Positions 51,890-61,165 of a stretch of 64,000 nt of DNA are shown here, in pieces. Position numbers and translations under genes: made by a program. Positions within the stretch are counted from its first letter, which is position 1. Each line of letters opens with the position of its first letter. Source of the DNA: Halobaculum sp. MBLA0143 (GTDB lineage Archaea; Halobacteriota; Halobacteria; Halobacteriales; Haloferacaceae). Where the stretch lies: assembly GCF_041361465.1 (NCBI RefSeq), contig NZ_JBGKAC010000001.1, forward strand, positions 2,480,001 through 2,544,000, given 5' to 3'. The notes under the pieces were generated by a model. It saw nothing but the letters and a program-made list of their open reading frames with translations, ran no database searches and was not told the origin of the DNA.

Positions 51890-51993
51890 ACCGACCTTTT
51901 TCACTCCTCGGGGTGGGCGCCTGCGGCGCCCACCCGAGGAAAAAAGCTCGATCAAAAAGGCGCTCGCTCGGTCGCTTCGCTCCCTCGCTCGCG
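51890..51993 (+). repeat. Palindromic repeat element, copy B
   Basis: The inverted counterpart of copy A (34524-34629), starting right after the TAA of the previous gene. It reads CCGACCTTTTTCACTCC, then a hairpin CCTCGGGGTGGGCGCC/GGCGCCCACCCGAGG (51906-51921 with 51925-51939, one extra G bulged), then AAAAAAGCTCGATCAAAAA and the GCTCGCTCGGTCGC tail. The stem differs from copy A at several positions that still pair. Confidence 0.85.
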
Positions 51994-52009
51994 TCCCGAT
52001 TCTAGTGCC

Positions 52010-52290
52010 CCTCCGCGGCCGCGCCGCTCCACCTCCGCTCTGCGACCGCACTGCTCCGCCCCGCCTCCGACTAGTTTAATCGGAGGTCGCGTCCCTCCGC
52101 GGCCGCGCCGCTCCACCTCCGCTCCGCGACCGCACTGCTCCACCCCGCCTCCGACTAGTTTAATCGGAGGTCGCGTCCCTCCGCCTCCGCGCCGCTCCAC
52201 CTCCGCTCCGCGACCGCACTGCTCCGCCCCGCCTCCGACTAGTTTCAATCTTGGGTCGTCCCTCCGACTCCGCGCCGCCTCCGACTACTC
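52010..52290. repeat. 84-bp tandem repeats, three copies plus partial
   Basis: Units begin at 52010, 52094 and 52178, each exactly 84 bases apart, reading CCTCCGCGGCCGCGCCGCTC, then CACCTCCGCT and a CCTCCGACTAGTTTAATCGG element. A degenerate fourth piece follows near 52260. Each unit contains a 7-bp inverted repeat CCTCCGA/TCGGAGG around CTAGTTTAA, and the TTTAAT inside is TATA-like. No gene lies here. Confidence 0.88.
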
Positions 52291-52369
52291 TCGGCCGAGC
52301 GCCGTGTCCGCCCGCCTCCACACCGTCCCACACCGACACCGCTAACTCTCCGCTCGGCCCACGCTCGGT

Positions 52370-53176
52370 GTGCTCACTTTCGTCGGACTCGGACTGTACG
52401 ACGACCGATCCGTCACCGTCGCCGGCCGCGACGCGCTCCAGGCCGCCGACCGGGTGTTCGCCGAGACGTACACGAGCCGCCTCGTCGGTGCCGAACTCGA
52501 CGACGTCGCCGACGCGCTCGGCGTCGAGATCGAGCTCCGCGACCGCGCCGGCGTCGAACGCGACCCGGAACCCATCCTCGACGCCGCCGCCGACGGCGAC
52601 GTCGTGTTCTGCACGCCGGGGGACCCGCTGATCGCTACCACGCACACTGATCTCCGGCTCCGGGCTGCCGACCGCGGTGTCGACACCCGCGTCCACCACG
52701 GCGTCAGCGCCGAGTCCGCCGTCGCGTCGCTCACCGGGCTCCAGAACTACCGTTTCGGCCGCGCCGTCACCCTCCCGTTCCCGTACGCCCACGGCGGCGA
52801 CGGCGTCCCCGAGAGCGTCCGCGAGGGGATCGAGGCGAACCGCGAACGCGGGCTCCACACCCTCGTGTTCCTCGACGTGAAGGCCGCCGGCTCCTCCCCC
52901 GTCGGCCCGGACGGTGACCAGTTCATGACCGCCGACTACGCCGCCGAGCTGCTGGCCGACGACTGGCGTCCCGACGCGCTCGCCGTCGCCGTCGCTCGCG
53001 CCGGCGGGCCCGACCCGACACTCGCTGCCGACCGACTCGCCGAACTCGCCGACGACGACTTCGGTCCGCCGCTGCACGCGCTCGTCGTCCCGGGCGAGCT
53101 CCACGAGATCGAAGCCGACGCGCTCACGACGTTCGCCGACGCCCCCGCGGCCGTCGTCGACGACGCCCGACGGTAG
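52370..53176 (+). CDS. dph5: Diphthine synthase
   Basis: A 268-residue SAM-dependent methyltransferase that methylates the modified histidine of elongation factor 2 (diphthamide pathway). It starts LTFVGLGLYDD, with VFCTPGDPLIATTH as the SAM-binding loop and VHHGVSAESAVASLTGLQ and FGRAVTLPFPY following the fold of tetrapyrrole-methylase-like enzymes. GTG start. Other diphthamide genes are not in the window. Confidence 0.95.
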   Translation: MLTFVGLGLYDDRSVTVAGRDALQAADRVFAETYTSRLVGAELDDVADALGVEIELRDRAGVERDPEPILDAAADGDVVFCTPGDPLIATTHTDLRLRAADRGVDTRVHHGVSAESAVASLTGLQNYRFGRAVTLPFPYAHGGDGVPESVREGIEANRERGLHTLVFLDVKAAGSSPVGPDGDQFMTADYAAELLADDWRPDALAVAVARAGGPDPTLAADRLAELADDDFGPPLHALVVPGELHEIEADALTTFADAPAAVVDDARR

Positions 53177-53194
53177 TGGTGACGGCCGGGACAG

Positions 53195-54163
53195 TCAGTC
53201 GGCACCGCGCTCGGAGCCACTCGCCGGCTCCCGCGGGAGGTCCAGTTCCCGGGCGAGGTCGTACTCCTCGTCGGTCACCATGTACAACACGTCCTCGATC
53301 ACCGTCAGCACCTCCGGCAGCTCCCGGAGCACGAGGTAGGTGACACCGATCAGCGCCACCACCGCCAACACCTGGCTGATGACCCGGTCCGACAGGAAGA
53401 AGCTCACCTTGTACGGGTCCGAGGCGCCGAACAGCGTCAACACCACCTCCGGGAACACCTGGAGGTACTGCTTGCCGAACGCGATCCCGATGAACGTCGT
53501 CCGGACGATGTTGAGCGCCCAGATGATCGGCACGGCGACTGCGATGGCACGCAGCTTCCGACCCAACGGCGCCCGCACCGCCGCCGCCAGCCCGACGAAG
53601 ATCGCCATGCTCCCCAGCCCCGTACACGCCAGGAGGACAGTGAACGTCAGTCGGTGGCCCGTCGGCGTCACGAACAGGTACGTACTCCAGTAGCCGTTCG
53701 GGCCGCGCAACAGCTCCGGCGTGTACCCCAGCAGCGATATCGCCGTCCCGGTCTGAGCCGCGACCGTCTCGATCAGGAGCCGCTTCGGCGCCGGCAGCTC
53801 CAGCCCGAACGCCGAAATCGCCGGGATCGTCTCGAACGGGAGGTAGACGAACCCCATCGCCGCGATCGCCCGCCCGAGAACGAACAACGTGTCTCGACCG
53901 CCGTACAACAGCCAGGCCGCGTACACGCTGGCCGGCACGGCCGCCAGCGACAGAACTCCCTCGACGTAGCTCTTCTGGGTGAACGCGAAGTGGGGGAACA
54001 AGACGAGCCAGAAGCCGCCGAACGCGAGGAACGCCCCCGCGCCGAGCAGTCTGGCGAGACGGGTCGATCCTCCCGTCGCTCTCGCTCGCCACTCCGCGGC
54101 GGCCGCGACGGCGAACGACGCGACGACGGCCCACGCGAACAGGTCGGTGAGGGCGCTCGGCAT
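53195..54163 (-). CDS. artA: Archaeosortase A
   Basis: A 322-residue integral membrane protein of about eight helices. The exosortase/archaeosortase triad is present: Cys180 in LLACTGLGSM, Arg221 in LNIVRTTFIG and Arg260 in LSDRVISQ. The spacing (41 and 39 residues) equals that reported for Haloferax volcanii ArtA (Cys173, Arg214, Arg253). ArtA cleaves the PGF-CTERM signal of surface proteins and joins them to a lipid. Its neighbour at 54298 is a PGF-CTERM protein, so enzyme and substrate are side by side. Confidence 0.93.
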   Translation of the reverse strand: MPSALTDLFAWAVVASFAVAAAAEWRARATGGSTRLARLLGAGAFLAFGGFWLVLFPHFAFTQKSYVEGVLSLAAVPASVYAAWLLYGGRDTLFVLGRAIAAMGFVYLPFETIPAISAFGLELPAPKRLLIETVAAQTGTAISLLGYTPELLRGPNGYWSTYLFVTPTGHRLTFTVLLACTGLGSMAIFVGLAAAVRAPLGRKLRAIAVAVPIIWALNIVRTTFIGIAFGKQYLQVFPEVVLTLFGASDPYKVSFFLSDRVISQVLAVVALIGVTYLVLRELPEVLTVIEDVLYMVTDEEYDLARELDLPREPASGSERGAD

Positions 54164-54297
54164 ACTCGTCGTGTGGCCGTCTGTGAGTAAAGCCCTTGTC
54201 GTCTGGACGGCGCCGCCGCTGACAGGGTGGCGTCGAAAGAAAGCCGCGAACCGCGAATCGCGTGATCGGTTCCGCCGATCAGTCGTCGTTAGCTAGT

Positions 54298-56799
54298 TCA
54301 GTTCCGACGGCGGAGCGCGACGAGTGCGGCACCGAGCAGAGCGACAACACCGAGCACGGCCGTGAAGCCGGGCGTGCTGGCGCTGGTCTCAGTCGGCGTC
54401 GCGGTCGGCTCTTCCGTCGCCGTCGCGGTCGGCGTCGGCGAGTCCGTCGGCGTCGGCGTCGCGGTCGGCGTCGGCGTCGGCGTCGCGGTCGGCGTCGGCG
54501 TCGGCGTCGCGGTCGGCGTCGGCGTCGGCGTCGCGGTCGGCGTCGGCGTTGCCGTGGTCATGTTGCCCATGGTCGGCGTCGCCGTGGTCATGTTGCCCAT
54601 GGTCGGCGTCGCCGTCGCGGTCGGCGTGGACTGTGCCGCCTCGACGGTGCCGTCGAACGAGGTCGCCGGCAGGTCGCCGATGTTGGCGTCCGTGTTGCCG
54701 ATGGTGATGTCGTACTCGTCACCCGGGGCCGCATCGGCGAGCTCGTACGTGCCCGTGAACGTGCCGTCCGGCTGGACGGTCACGATCGAGGACTCGATGA
54801 AGCGCTCGCTCGGGTTCCCGGTGGTCTGGAGGCGCACGCGGAACTCCGTGCCCGGTGCGAAGTTGGTCTCACCTTCGACCGTCGCCTCGTCGCTGGCGGT
54901 CACGTTCGACTTCGTGATCTCCAGCGACGGGTCGACCTTGTCGACGGTGTTGTTGATCTCCTCGTCCTCGTCACCGGCGACGAGACCACGGTTGGTCTCG
55001 GCCTCGATGCCGAAGACGACCTCGGACTCACCGTCCGCGATCTCGCTCTTGCTGGAGTCCAGCACGACGTAGTAGGTGTCGTTGGCCGAGTCCGAGACGA
55101 CACCGGTCACGTTGGAGTTGTTCGTGATGTCGAACGTGCTGGCCACGTCGTTCGGATCGACGTCCTGCTCCGTCAGGGTCAGGGAGATGTTCCCCGTGCT
55201 CGTCCCCTTCGTCGCGTTCGTGAACGCAGAGGTGTCGCCGCTCTCAGCCTGGGCGTCGAGCAGGCCCTCGATGCCCTCGACGTCCGCGAGCTGGAGGACG
55301 ATCAGGTCACCCGACGCGACCTGGCCGTCTTCCGTGATCGAACTGCCGATGGCGTCGTTCACAGCCTCGAGGTCGGCAGGCGCACCGCCGGCCGGCGCGA
55401 TCCAGGTGTTCAGCGTCCCCTGGGTCCGCGGCTCGACGACTGCTGCTGCCAGTGCCGGGTCCTCTGCGGCTGCGGACTCGACACGGATGTCGTAGGTGGT
55501 CGCCGCGACGATGTCCGAGACGCCGTTCGTCTCGTTCGGCGTTTCACCACTGGTGAACGTGTCCGGATCGTCGTCGTCACCGTCCGTGACGATGCTGAAC
55601 GCGTCACCAGCGTTACCGGTCGTAGACTCGTACGTGTTGAACGCGACCGTAACCTCACCGTCGCCGTCGTTGTCCTCGACACCGAAGGTGACGTTGTAAC
55701 CGTCACTGTCGGAGCCGAACTGGACATCGGCGTTGTCGGTCTGGTCGAGCGTGACGGTGAACTCGATCACGTCACCGCGCTGGTCACTGAACTCGCTCTG
55801 CGTGAAGCCGACGTCCGCGTCCGGCCGCTGGGACACGACGACGGTATCGGTCTCGATGGACACGCCAGAGTTGACGTCCGTCACGCGGATCGTGTAGTTA
55901 CCTGTGTCCGGCGTAGCGAGGCCAGCCTTATCGAACACGCTGTCCACGTTGGCCAGACCCTGGTTGTTGATGGCGGCGGCGCCGTACGTTCCGACGACGT
56001 CGTCATCGCTGTCCAGCACCTCGACCGTCAGCGGACGATCGACGGTGTCGGTCGTAACTTCGATGTCGACATCCTCGTCCTGGAAGATGTCCGTCGAAGT
56101 TACGTCCTGGAGCTCCAGACCGAGGTCACTCAGCTGGAGTTGTGCGTCGCCGTCAGCGTCGTCCGTGCCGCTGGTGTCGTTGAATTGGTACTCGCCTGAC
56201 GAGAGGTCGTCCGTGTCGAGCACGAAGACCTGGCTAGGCGAGGACGGACCACGCGTCCGGGAGGTTTCTGGGCCTGTGAGGTCGAACGTCTGACCGGAAC
56301 TAGTGAGGACGGCGATGTTCGTCCCGGAGAACGCTTCGAGAGAGTCGTCCGCACCCTCACTGGCGTTGATTCCGACCGGAGCCACCTGGATGGAGTCCGT
56401 CGTGTCGCTGCGTGCGACACTGTCACCGGTCGTCAGGTTGTTCACCGACACCTCGGAGATGTTGGTGTACGTCTGACTAGTGTCAGTGACGGTGAACCGC
56501 GCACCGTCACTGTTGGAGAAGTTCGCCACCTCCGAGCCGGAGAAGGTCACATTGCTGCCGTCGTCGAAGTCGACGACGATCTCCGAACTGGAGTTGAACG
56601 TTGCGTCACTGTTGTTTACCACCACTTCGAGCTGTGGGGTTCCCGTTTCGTCTTGATAGTGTGTCACCTTGTCGATGGTGACCGGCGCGTTCGCCGCCGC
56701 AGCCGCTGCTCCAGAGAACGCGACGGTACCAGCGAAGACGCTGAATACCATCAGCGCTGTCATGAACAGCGCGCGGATCTTCTTCTGTGTACCTGTCAT
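54298..56799 (-). CDS. S-layer-type glycoprotein with PGF-CTERM anchor
   Basis: An 833-residue surface protein. The N-terminus has a basic head and a Sec signal peptide to about residue 36 (MTGTQKKIRALFMTALMVF then AFSGAAAAA). The mature chain is very acidic, rich in Asn-x-Ser/Thr sequons and beta-sandwich repeats (for example VDIEVTTDTVDRPLTVEVLD, VIEFTVTLDQTDNAD). Near the C-terminus a TATPTPTP linker precedes the PGF-CTERM signal TPGFTAVLGVVALLGA-ALVALRRRN, with Pro-Gly-Phe at about 810. ArtA should cleave there. Likely the main cell-wall subunit. The start at 56799 is chosen because the longer frame adds residues without signal character. Confidence 0.93.
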   Translation of the reverse strand: MTGTQKKIRALFMTALMVFSVFAGTVAFSGAAAAAANAPVTIDKVTHYQDETGTPQLEVVVNNSDATFNSSSEIVVDFDDGSNVTFSGSEVANFSNSDGARFTVTDTSQTYTNISEVSVNNLTTGDSVARSDTTDSIQVAPVGINASEGADDSLEAFSGTNIAVLTSSGQTFDLTGPETSRTRGPSSPSQVFVLDTDDLSSGEYQFNDTSGTDDADGDAQLQLSDLGLELQDVTSTDIFQDEDVDIEVTTDTVDRPLTVEVLDSDDDVVGTYGAAAINNQGLANVDSVFDKAGLATPDTGNYTIRVTDVNSGVSIETDTVVVSQRPDADVGFTQSEFSDQRGDVIEFTVTLDQTDNADVQFGSDSDGYNVTFGVEDNDGDGEVTVAFNTYESTTGNAGDAFSIVTDGDDDDPDTFTSGETPNETNGVSDIVAATTYDIRVESAAAEDPALAAAVVEPRTQGTLNTWIAPAGGAPADLEAVNDAIGSSITEDGQVASGDLIVLQLADVEGIEGLLDAQAESGDTSAFTNATKGTSTGNISLTLTEQDVDPNDVASTFDITNNSNVTGVVSDSANDTYYVVLDSSKSEIADGESEVVFGIEAETNRGLVAGDEDEEINNTVDKVDPSLEITKSNVTASDEATVEGETNFAPGTEFRVRLQTTGNPSERFIESSIVTVQPDGTFTGTYELADAAPGDEYDITIGNTDANIGDLPATSFDGTVEAAQSTPTATATPTMGNMTTATPTMGNMTTATPTPTATPTPTPTATPTPTPTATPTPTPTATPTPTDSPTPTATATEEPTATPTETSASTPGFTAVLGVVALLGAALVALRRRN
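54400..54620. repeat. Coding repeats for the Thr/Pro linker of the S-layer gene
   Basis: The plus strand repeats GGCGTCGGCGTCGCGGTC and GTGGTCATGTTGCCCATG units in register. They encode TPTPTA and MGNMTTATPT copies in the linker, so copy-number variation would alter linker length in frame. Confidence 0.8.
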
Positions 56800-56919
56800 A
56801 GTTCGTATTGGGTTGTTGGGCGGCAGACAACACACGTCTCCCCCGTCACGGTCGACCGCGACGAGAGACCCAGACGTAGTGCTGTTGCCATGGGTAGGGG
56901 TACGATGTTGTGCGAACGT

Positions 56920-56935
56920 CTGTTATAAGTGTTTT
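56920..56935 (-). promoter_or_regulatory. Promoter of the S-layer-type gene with about 100-base leader
   Basis: The minus strand has ACTTATAACAG centred near 56928, the best TATA-like sequence upstream. It would start transcription near 56902, so the leader before the ATG at 56799 is about 100 bases. Unlike most genes here, this transcript would not be leaderless; long leaders are known for haloarchaeal surface-glycoprotein genes and may aid strong expression. Confidence 0.4.
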
Positions 56936-57106
56936 GTGATATGCGACCGGTGCGTCAGGCGACATGTCACCTGAGACGAACGGCCGGAGACGAGAGTCGC
57001 ACGCTAGCGAGGTAGGGCTGCCGAACCCGTCGCAGGCGGCCCGTGGCGGTCGTGCGAGACGACTCGTTCCGGGTCAGTTATCACCGTTCGCGCGCACGAA
57101 GGCGGT

Positions 57107-58027
57107 GTGAGCCTGCGAGACTGGATCGCGGAGACGGTCGACCGGATTGCGACCGACGGCGCCTCCGGGGCACGCGAGAGTCTGTACGAACTGTACCTGG
57201 GGGCACTCAGGCGGGGTGCTCCGCTCACGCCGGCCGGATCGTCGGTGTACGACCGCGACTGGGACGTGCTGGTCGTTCTCGACGCTTGTCGGGTCGACGT
57301 GCTCCGGTCGGTCGCCGAGAAGTACGACTGGATCGGCGAAGTGGGAGTCCACCGGTCGCCGGCGAGCTGTTCGCCCGAGTGGCTCGCGGCGACGTTCCAC
57401 GGTGACCACGAGCGGGCGGTCGGTGAGACGGTGTACGTCACCGGGAACCCGTTCAGTGACCGACGGCTCGACCACACGCGACTCCGACGGGTCGACGAGC
57501 TGTGGCGAACGGCGTGGGACGAAGGGGCCGGGACGATTCCGCCCGGGGCGCTGACCGACCGGGCTATCGAGACGATGCGGCGAGACAACCCCGACCGACT
57601 GGTCGTCCACTACATGCAGCCGCACTTCCCGTCTCCACCCGATCCGGTCGGTGAGGGAATCTCACTCCAGGCGTTCGACGAGACCTGGCACTCCCCGTTG
57701 GATGGGCTTCGACGGGGTGAACTCGACTTCGACCGCGTGTGGGCGTCGTACGAGGCGAACCTAGAGTACGTCCTCGACGATGTCGAACTACTCCTGTCGA
57801 ACGTGGACGCAGAGACAGTCGTCCTCACCGCAGACCACGGTGAGGCGTTCGGGGAGTACGGAGTGTACGCCCACCCGTGTGGCGTTCCGGTCCCGGCGCT
57901 CCGGGAGGTGCCCTGGGCCGAGGTCTCGGCGACCGACACTGGGGAGTACCATCCGGAGGAGACGGAGTCGATCGCCGAGCCGACGACCGACACCGAGGAA
58001 CGCCTGGAGAGTCTCGGCTACGTCTGA
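57107..58027 (+). CDS. Alkaline-phosphatase/sulfatase-superfamily protein
   Basis: A 306-residue protein from a GTG start. The core motif VLVVLDACRVDVLR carries the first metal Asp and a Cys at the position where alkaline-phosphatase-fold enzymes hold their nucleophile; TADHGEAFGEYG is the conserved metal site, and YMQPHFPS lies between. The C-terminus is ERLESLGYV, a tail shared with two other superfamily members in this region. There is no signal peptide. A phosphotransferase or sulfatase acting on a glycan lipid precursor is plausible, but not proven. Confidence 0.8.
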   Translation: MSLRDWIAETVDRIATDGASGARESLYELYLGALRRGAPLTPAGSSVYDRDWDVLVVLDACRVDVLRSVAEKYDWIGEVGVHRSPASCSPEWLAATFHGDHERAVGETVYVTGNPFSDRRLDHTRLRRVDELWRTAWDEGAGTIPPGALTDRAIETMRRDNPDRLVVHYMQPHFPSPPDPVGEGISLQAFDETWHSPLDGLRRGELDFDRVWASYEANLEYVLDDVELLLSNVDAETVVLTADHGEAFGEYGVYAHPCGVPVPALREVPWAEVSATDTGEYHPEETESIAEPTTDTEERLESLGYV

Positions 58028-58102
58028 CCGCGTTCGAGCGCCAGCTACCGACGCGACGACAGAGTGAACCGTCGCCGCTGGCCACAGAGTGTTGAACACA
58101 CG

Positions 58103-58684
58103 ATGTCCGACCGAACGCTCGAAGACGTGACCGTCGTCGTCCCGACGGCTCGGGAGGAGCTGACTACTCCCGACACAATCCCCGAGGAGGCGGAGTTGCT
58201 CGTCAGGCGCGACGACGGCCTCAACGTGGCACGCAACGCCGGAGTCGCGGCCGCCGAGCGCGACTGGATCGTGATCGCCGACGACGACATCGAGTTCCCC
58301 ACCGAGACGGTCCGCCGTGTCGTCGACGAGGGAGACCGGTCGACGCTGGCTGGGCTGGCGGACTTCGAGCCGCTCAGATGGATCATCGGACGGCTCATGA
58401 TCTTCCACCGGTCTCTCTGGGAGCGGGTCGGCGGGTTCGACGAGCACCGTCACCACGGGGGAGACACGGACTTCGCAATTCGTGTCGAACGGGCCGGCGG
58501 GACGGTACGACAGCTCGATCGAGATGCCGTTCCACACTACGACGAGGACACTGGAGAGGGGATGACGACGACAGAACACGCAGAGTGGCTGTGGTACCTC
58601 ACGAGGAGACACCCACGACAGTTCGGTCCGGTGGCTGTGAGGCTCGTCGCCCGTGCACTCCGACGTGTCCCCGGCGGGGCATGA
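58103..58684 (+). CDS. Family-2-like glycosyltransferase
   Basis: A 193-residue GT-A-type enzyme. The N-terminal strand VTVVVPTAREE starts the Rossmann-like fold, LLVRRDDGLNVARNAGV is the nucleotide-sugar loop, and the metal-binding DDD motif VIADDDIEFP is visible. WERVGGFDEHRHHGGDTDFAIRVE is the acceptor/ED motif. It is short for the family (usual core about 230) and has no membrane helix. It follows the sulfatase-type gene after 75 bases. Role in S-layer or lipid-linked glycan assembly inferred from neighbours. Confidence 0.85.
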   Translation: MSDRTLEDVTVVVPTAREELTTPDTIPEEAELLVRRDDGLNVARNAGVAAAERDWIVIADDDIEFPTETVRRVVDEGDRSTLAGLADFEPLRWIIGRLMIFHRSLWERVGGFDEHRHHGGDTDFAIRVERAGGTVRQLDRDAVPHYDEDTGEGMTTTEHAEWLWYLTRRHPRQFGPVAVRLVARALRRVPGGA

Positions 58685-58741
58685 CCCCGCTGCGGCACCA
58701 GAACAACAGTCATATGCCCGCTGACTCACCTCCGTCCAGGT

Positions 58742-59785
58742 ATGAGGGTGTGTCTCGTCGGGACACTGCCGGACGCCGGCCGTGAGATCCACACTGGTCC
58801 CGAGCGAACCACTATCGGCCTGGCGGAGGCGCTCGCAGTCCGTGGACACGACGTCGAGGTGCTCGCCGACGAAGGGACATCACAGGCAGTCGCCACCAGT
58901 GCCACGGTACTCCCAGTCACTGCCCCGCCGGGCGTCACTCGGCTGGCTCAGTTCGGGTACCAGACACACCGGGTTCTCACGGCCCACGACTACGATATCG
59001 TCCACGCGTGGCGACCCGTTCCGGGGCTCGACGTCTTGAGTCTTCACAGCGTCGGGATGGTGGCACAAGTCGAGGGGAGGCTCCCGGGAACGTTCTCCTG
59101 GCGGTTCCGCCAGGGGGCACGCGTCGAACGTCTGGCGAAGCGGCTCGCGTCGCGGCGGGCGTCACAGACGATCACGACGGCGCCGTCAAACGCGGCGGAC
59201 GCACGACGGTTCGGCTTCGACACTGACGGTGTGATCCCCGTCGGTGTCTCCGAAGCCTTCCTGACGCCGGACCGTTGCGTCGACGAGCAACAGGTGTTGT
59301 GTGTCGGTCGAATCGAACCGCGAAAACAACAGCAGTTCGTGGCCGAGAACACCCCTGACGACTACTCGCTTCGGCTCGCTGGACCGTCCGGTGACCGGGC
59401 GTACACGGAGCGTGTCACCGACCTCACGGACGGCTGGGAGGGGGCGCTCTCCCCAGACGCGCTGGTGGACGCGTACAGTGAGGCAAGTGTGTTCGTGATA
59501 CCGTCCGTCTTCGAGGGGTTCGGCCTGACGGCTGTCGAGGCGATGGCGGCCGGGACCCCAGTCGTCGCCGCAGACACGTGTGGGGTTGCCGACATCGTCG
59601 CTGAAGAAGACGTCGGCGCGGTCTTCGAGTTCGGTGACGCCGACGACTACCGCCGCGCGCTCGAAGCGGTCGTCCGGCGACGAGACGAACTCGCCGAGCG
59701 TGCTCGGCGTCTCGTCCGTCGCCAACTCACCTGGAATGAGATTGCACAGTCCTACGAGCGGGTATACCAGTCCGTGTCGGAGTGA
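58742..59785 (+). CDS. Family-4-like glycosyltransferase
   Basis: A 347-residue GT-B enzyme. The N-terminal half has MRVCLVGTLPDAGREIHTGPE and IVHAWRPVPGLDVLSLHS. The C-terminal half carries VLCVGRIEPRKQQQF, FVIPSVFEGFGLTAVEAMAAG (the EX7E donor-binding motif) and TPVVAADTCGVADIV. TATA-like TCATATGC near 58711 is about 28 bases before the ATG. Likely adds a sugar to a glycan precursor. Confidence 0.93.
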   Translation: MRVCLVGTLPDAGREIHTGPERTTIGLAEALAVRGHDVEVLADEGTSQAVATSATVLPVTAPPGVTRLAQFGYQTHRVLTAHDYDIVHAWRPVPGLDVLSLHSVGMVAQVEGRLPGTFSWRFRQGARVERLAKRLASRRASQTITTAPSNAADARRFGFDTDGVIPVGVSEAFLTPDRCVDEQQVLCVGRIEPRKQQQFVAENTPDDYSLRLAGPSGDRAYTERVTDLTDGWEGALSPDALVDAYSEASVFVIPSVFEGFGLTAVEAMAAGTPVVAADTCGVADIVAEEDVGAVFEFGDADDYRRALEAVVRRRDELAERARRLVRRQLTWNEIAQSYERVYQSVSE

Positions 59786-61120
59786 CCCGGTTGGTCGCCG
59801 ACGGTGCCCGGGACCGGTAGCCGGCACAGTACAGCTCCGCCGTCGCCCACGATCCGACGGAGGCGGTGGCCAGTGCTGCGACGAGTAGTTCAGTCGACCA
59901 CATCCACCCGGGTAACACGAACAACAGTCCGTCGACGAGGAGCGACGGAAGGAGCGACTTGATCCAGATCACGACCCGTGAGGTCACGGGAGCGTCGGCG
60001 CCGCGGTCGAGAGCGGCGCCACTGGTCGCGTCGGCCGACGAGCCGCGCAGTCCAGCCCGTGACGCCGCCGGACCGCCCGCACTCTCCTCGCCGGTTCCGA
60101 GTCGCTCCGCCTCGTAGGGAGTGTCGACCGGAGTCGACCACACCACCTCGCCGTCCGTGTTCAGTTCGAGAACCCGGGTCCCGTTGGAGTCCGTCACCAG
60201 CGTGTGGCCGTTCGGCAGTCGGTCTGCGTCCCGCGGCCAGCTCGGCTGGCTGTCGCGCCACGACCACGTCCGGGTCCACTCACCGCCGCGGCGTTCGTAC
60301 TCGACGACACGGTTGTTCTCGGAGTCCGCGACGATCACTGCGGGGCCGCCACGGGACGGAAGGATGTAGTCCGGATTGTGTTGCTCGCACAGTCGAGTGT
60401 GATTGCCGTCTGTCCCGAGGCTCCACGGCTCGTCGAGCCCGCTGTCCCTGTCGAGGACCACGACCTGATCTACGTTCCGTGGACTCGCCACGATCCGGCT
60501 GTCGCCGAGCCACTCCACGTCGTTCAGGTGCGTCCAGTCGCGGAGGAACGTGCCACCGTCTCGTCGGTCGTAGTCCGCACGGGACTTGTACGACCACACG
60601 GTCAGTTCCCGTTCCGTGTCGTAGATTCGGATACGGTTGTTGATGTCGGCGATCAGAACGTGGGTGTCGTCGATGCGGTCGAAGTCGTGTCAGTCGGCCC
60701 GTCGTTGTGCGGCGAACCGCTCGAACACTGTTCGCTCCCCGGTCGAGGTGTTAACCCGAACGAAGACGGCGTCGGCACACGGCCCGGTCCCTGTCGGACG
60801 GTCGACGCTCCTGTCCTGGCGACGAACTCGATAGTCGCCGTCGTTCTGGGGACGGGGTCGACATCGAAGTACTGTCGGTACCGTTCCTCGTAGTAGCCGA
60901 CTTCTCCGTCGCTGCCGACGACGAACAGGGAGGCGTCCGCCCCCTCTCGTGGCGATGTCGAGACAACAGTCGGGTTCGGTGCCGTCTCCGCCACCACCGA
61001 CCCGTTCGCCCCCTGGTATCGGTCGACGATGTTCGGCGACGAGAGCGAGGCGACGCTCAACTGGACCGCCGCCGCGACCAGCACGACCACGAACAGCCCA
61101 CGCAGGAGTGACCGTCTCAT
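59727..61120 (-). pseudogene. Arylsulfotransferase-like gene, frameshift plus nonsense mutation
   Basis: A single disrupted minus-strand gene. The 5' part (from 61120: MRRSLLRGLFVVVLVAAAVQL, a signal anchor, then FVVGSDGEVGYYEERY and TTATIEFVARTG) is in one frame. Its continuation, with CADAVFVRVNTSTGERTVFERFAAQ, lies in another frame, so one base was gained or lost near 60780-60840. In that new frame a TGA at 60690-60692 stands where a Trp codon is expected (RAD-stop-HDFDRIDDTHVLIAD). The frame then runs on through beta-propeller-like repeats (WPRDADRLPNGHTLVTDSNG, VLELNTDGEVVWSTPVD) and a C-terminal membrane segment. The architecture resembles haloarchaeal arylsulfotransferase-like proteins. 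The 3' end overlaps the glycosyltransferase and is uncertain. Confidence 0.75.
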
Positions 61121-61165
61121 CGTCCGGTTACGATGACCTTCGGTGCGTCACTGTTTCGGGTTAGA

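Noticed and set aside
54262-56199. A 645-codon plus-strand frame antisense to the S-layer-type gene
   Set aside because: It is an Arg/Val-rich shadow of Thr/Asp-rich codons. The minus-strand protein has a signal peptide and PGF-CTERM signal.
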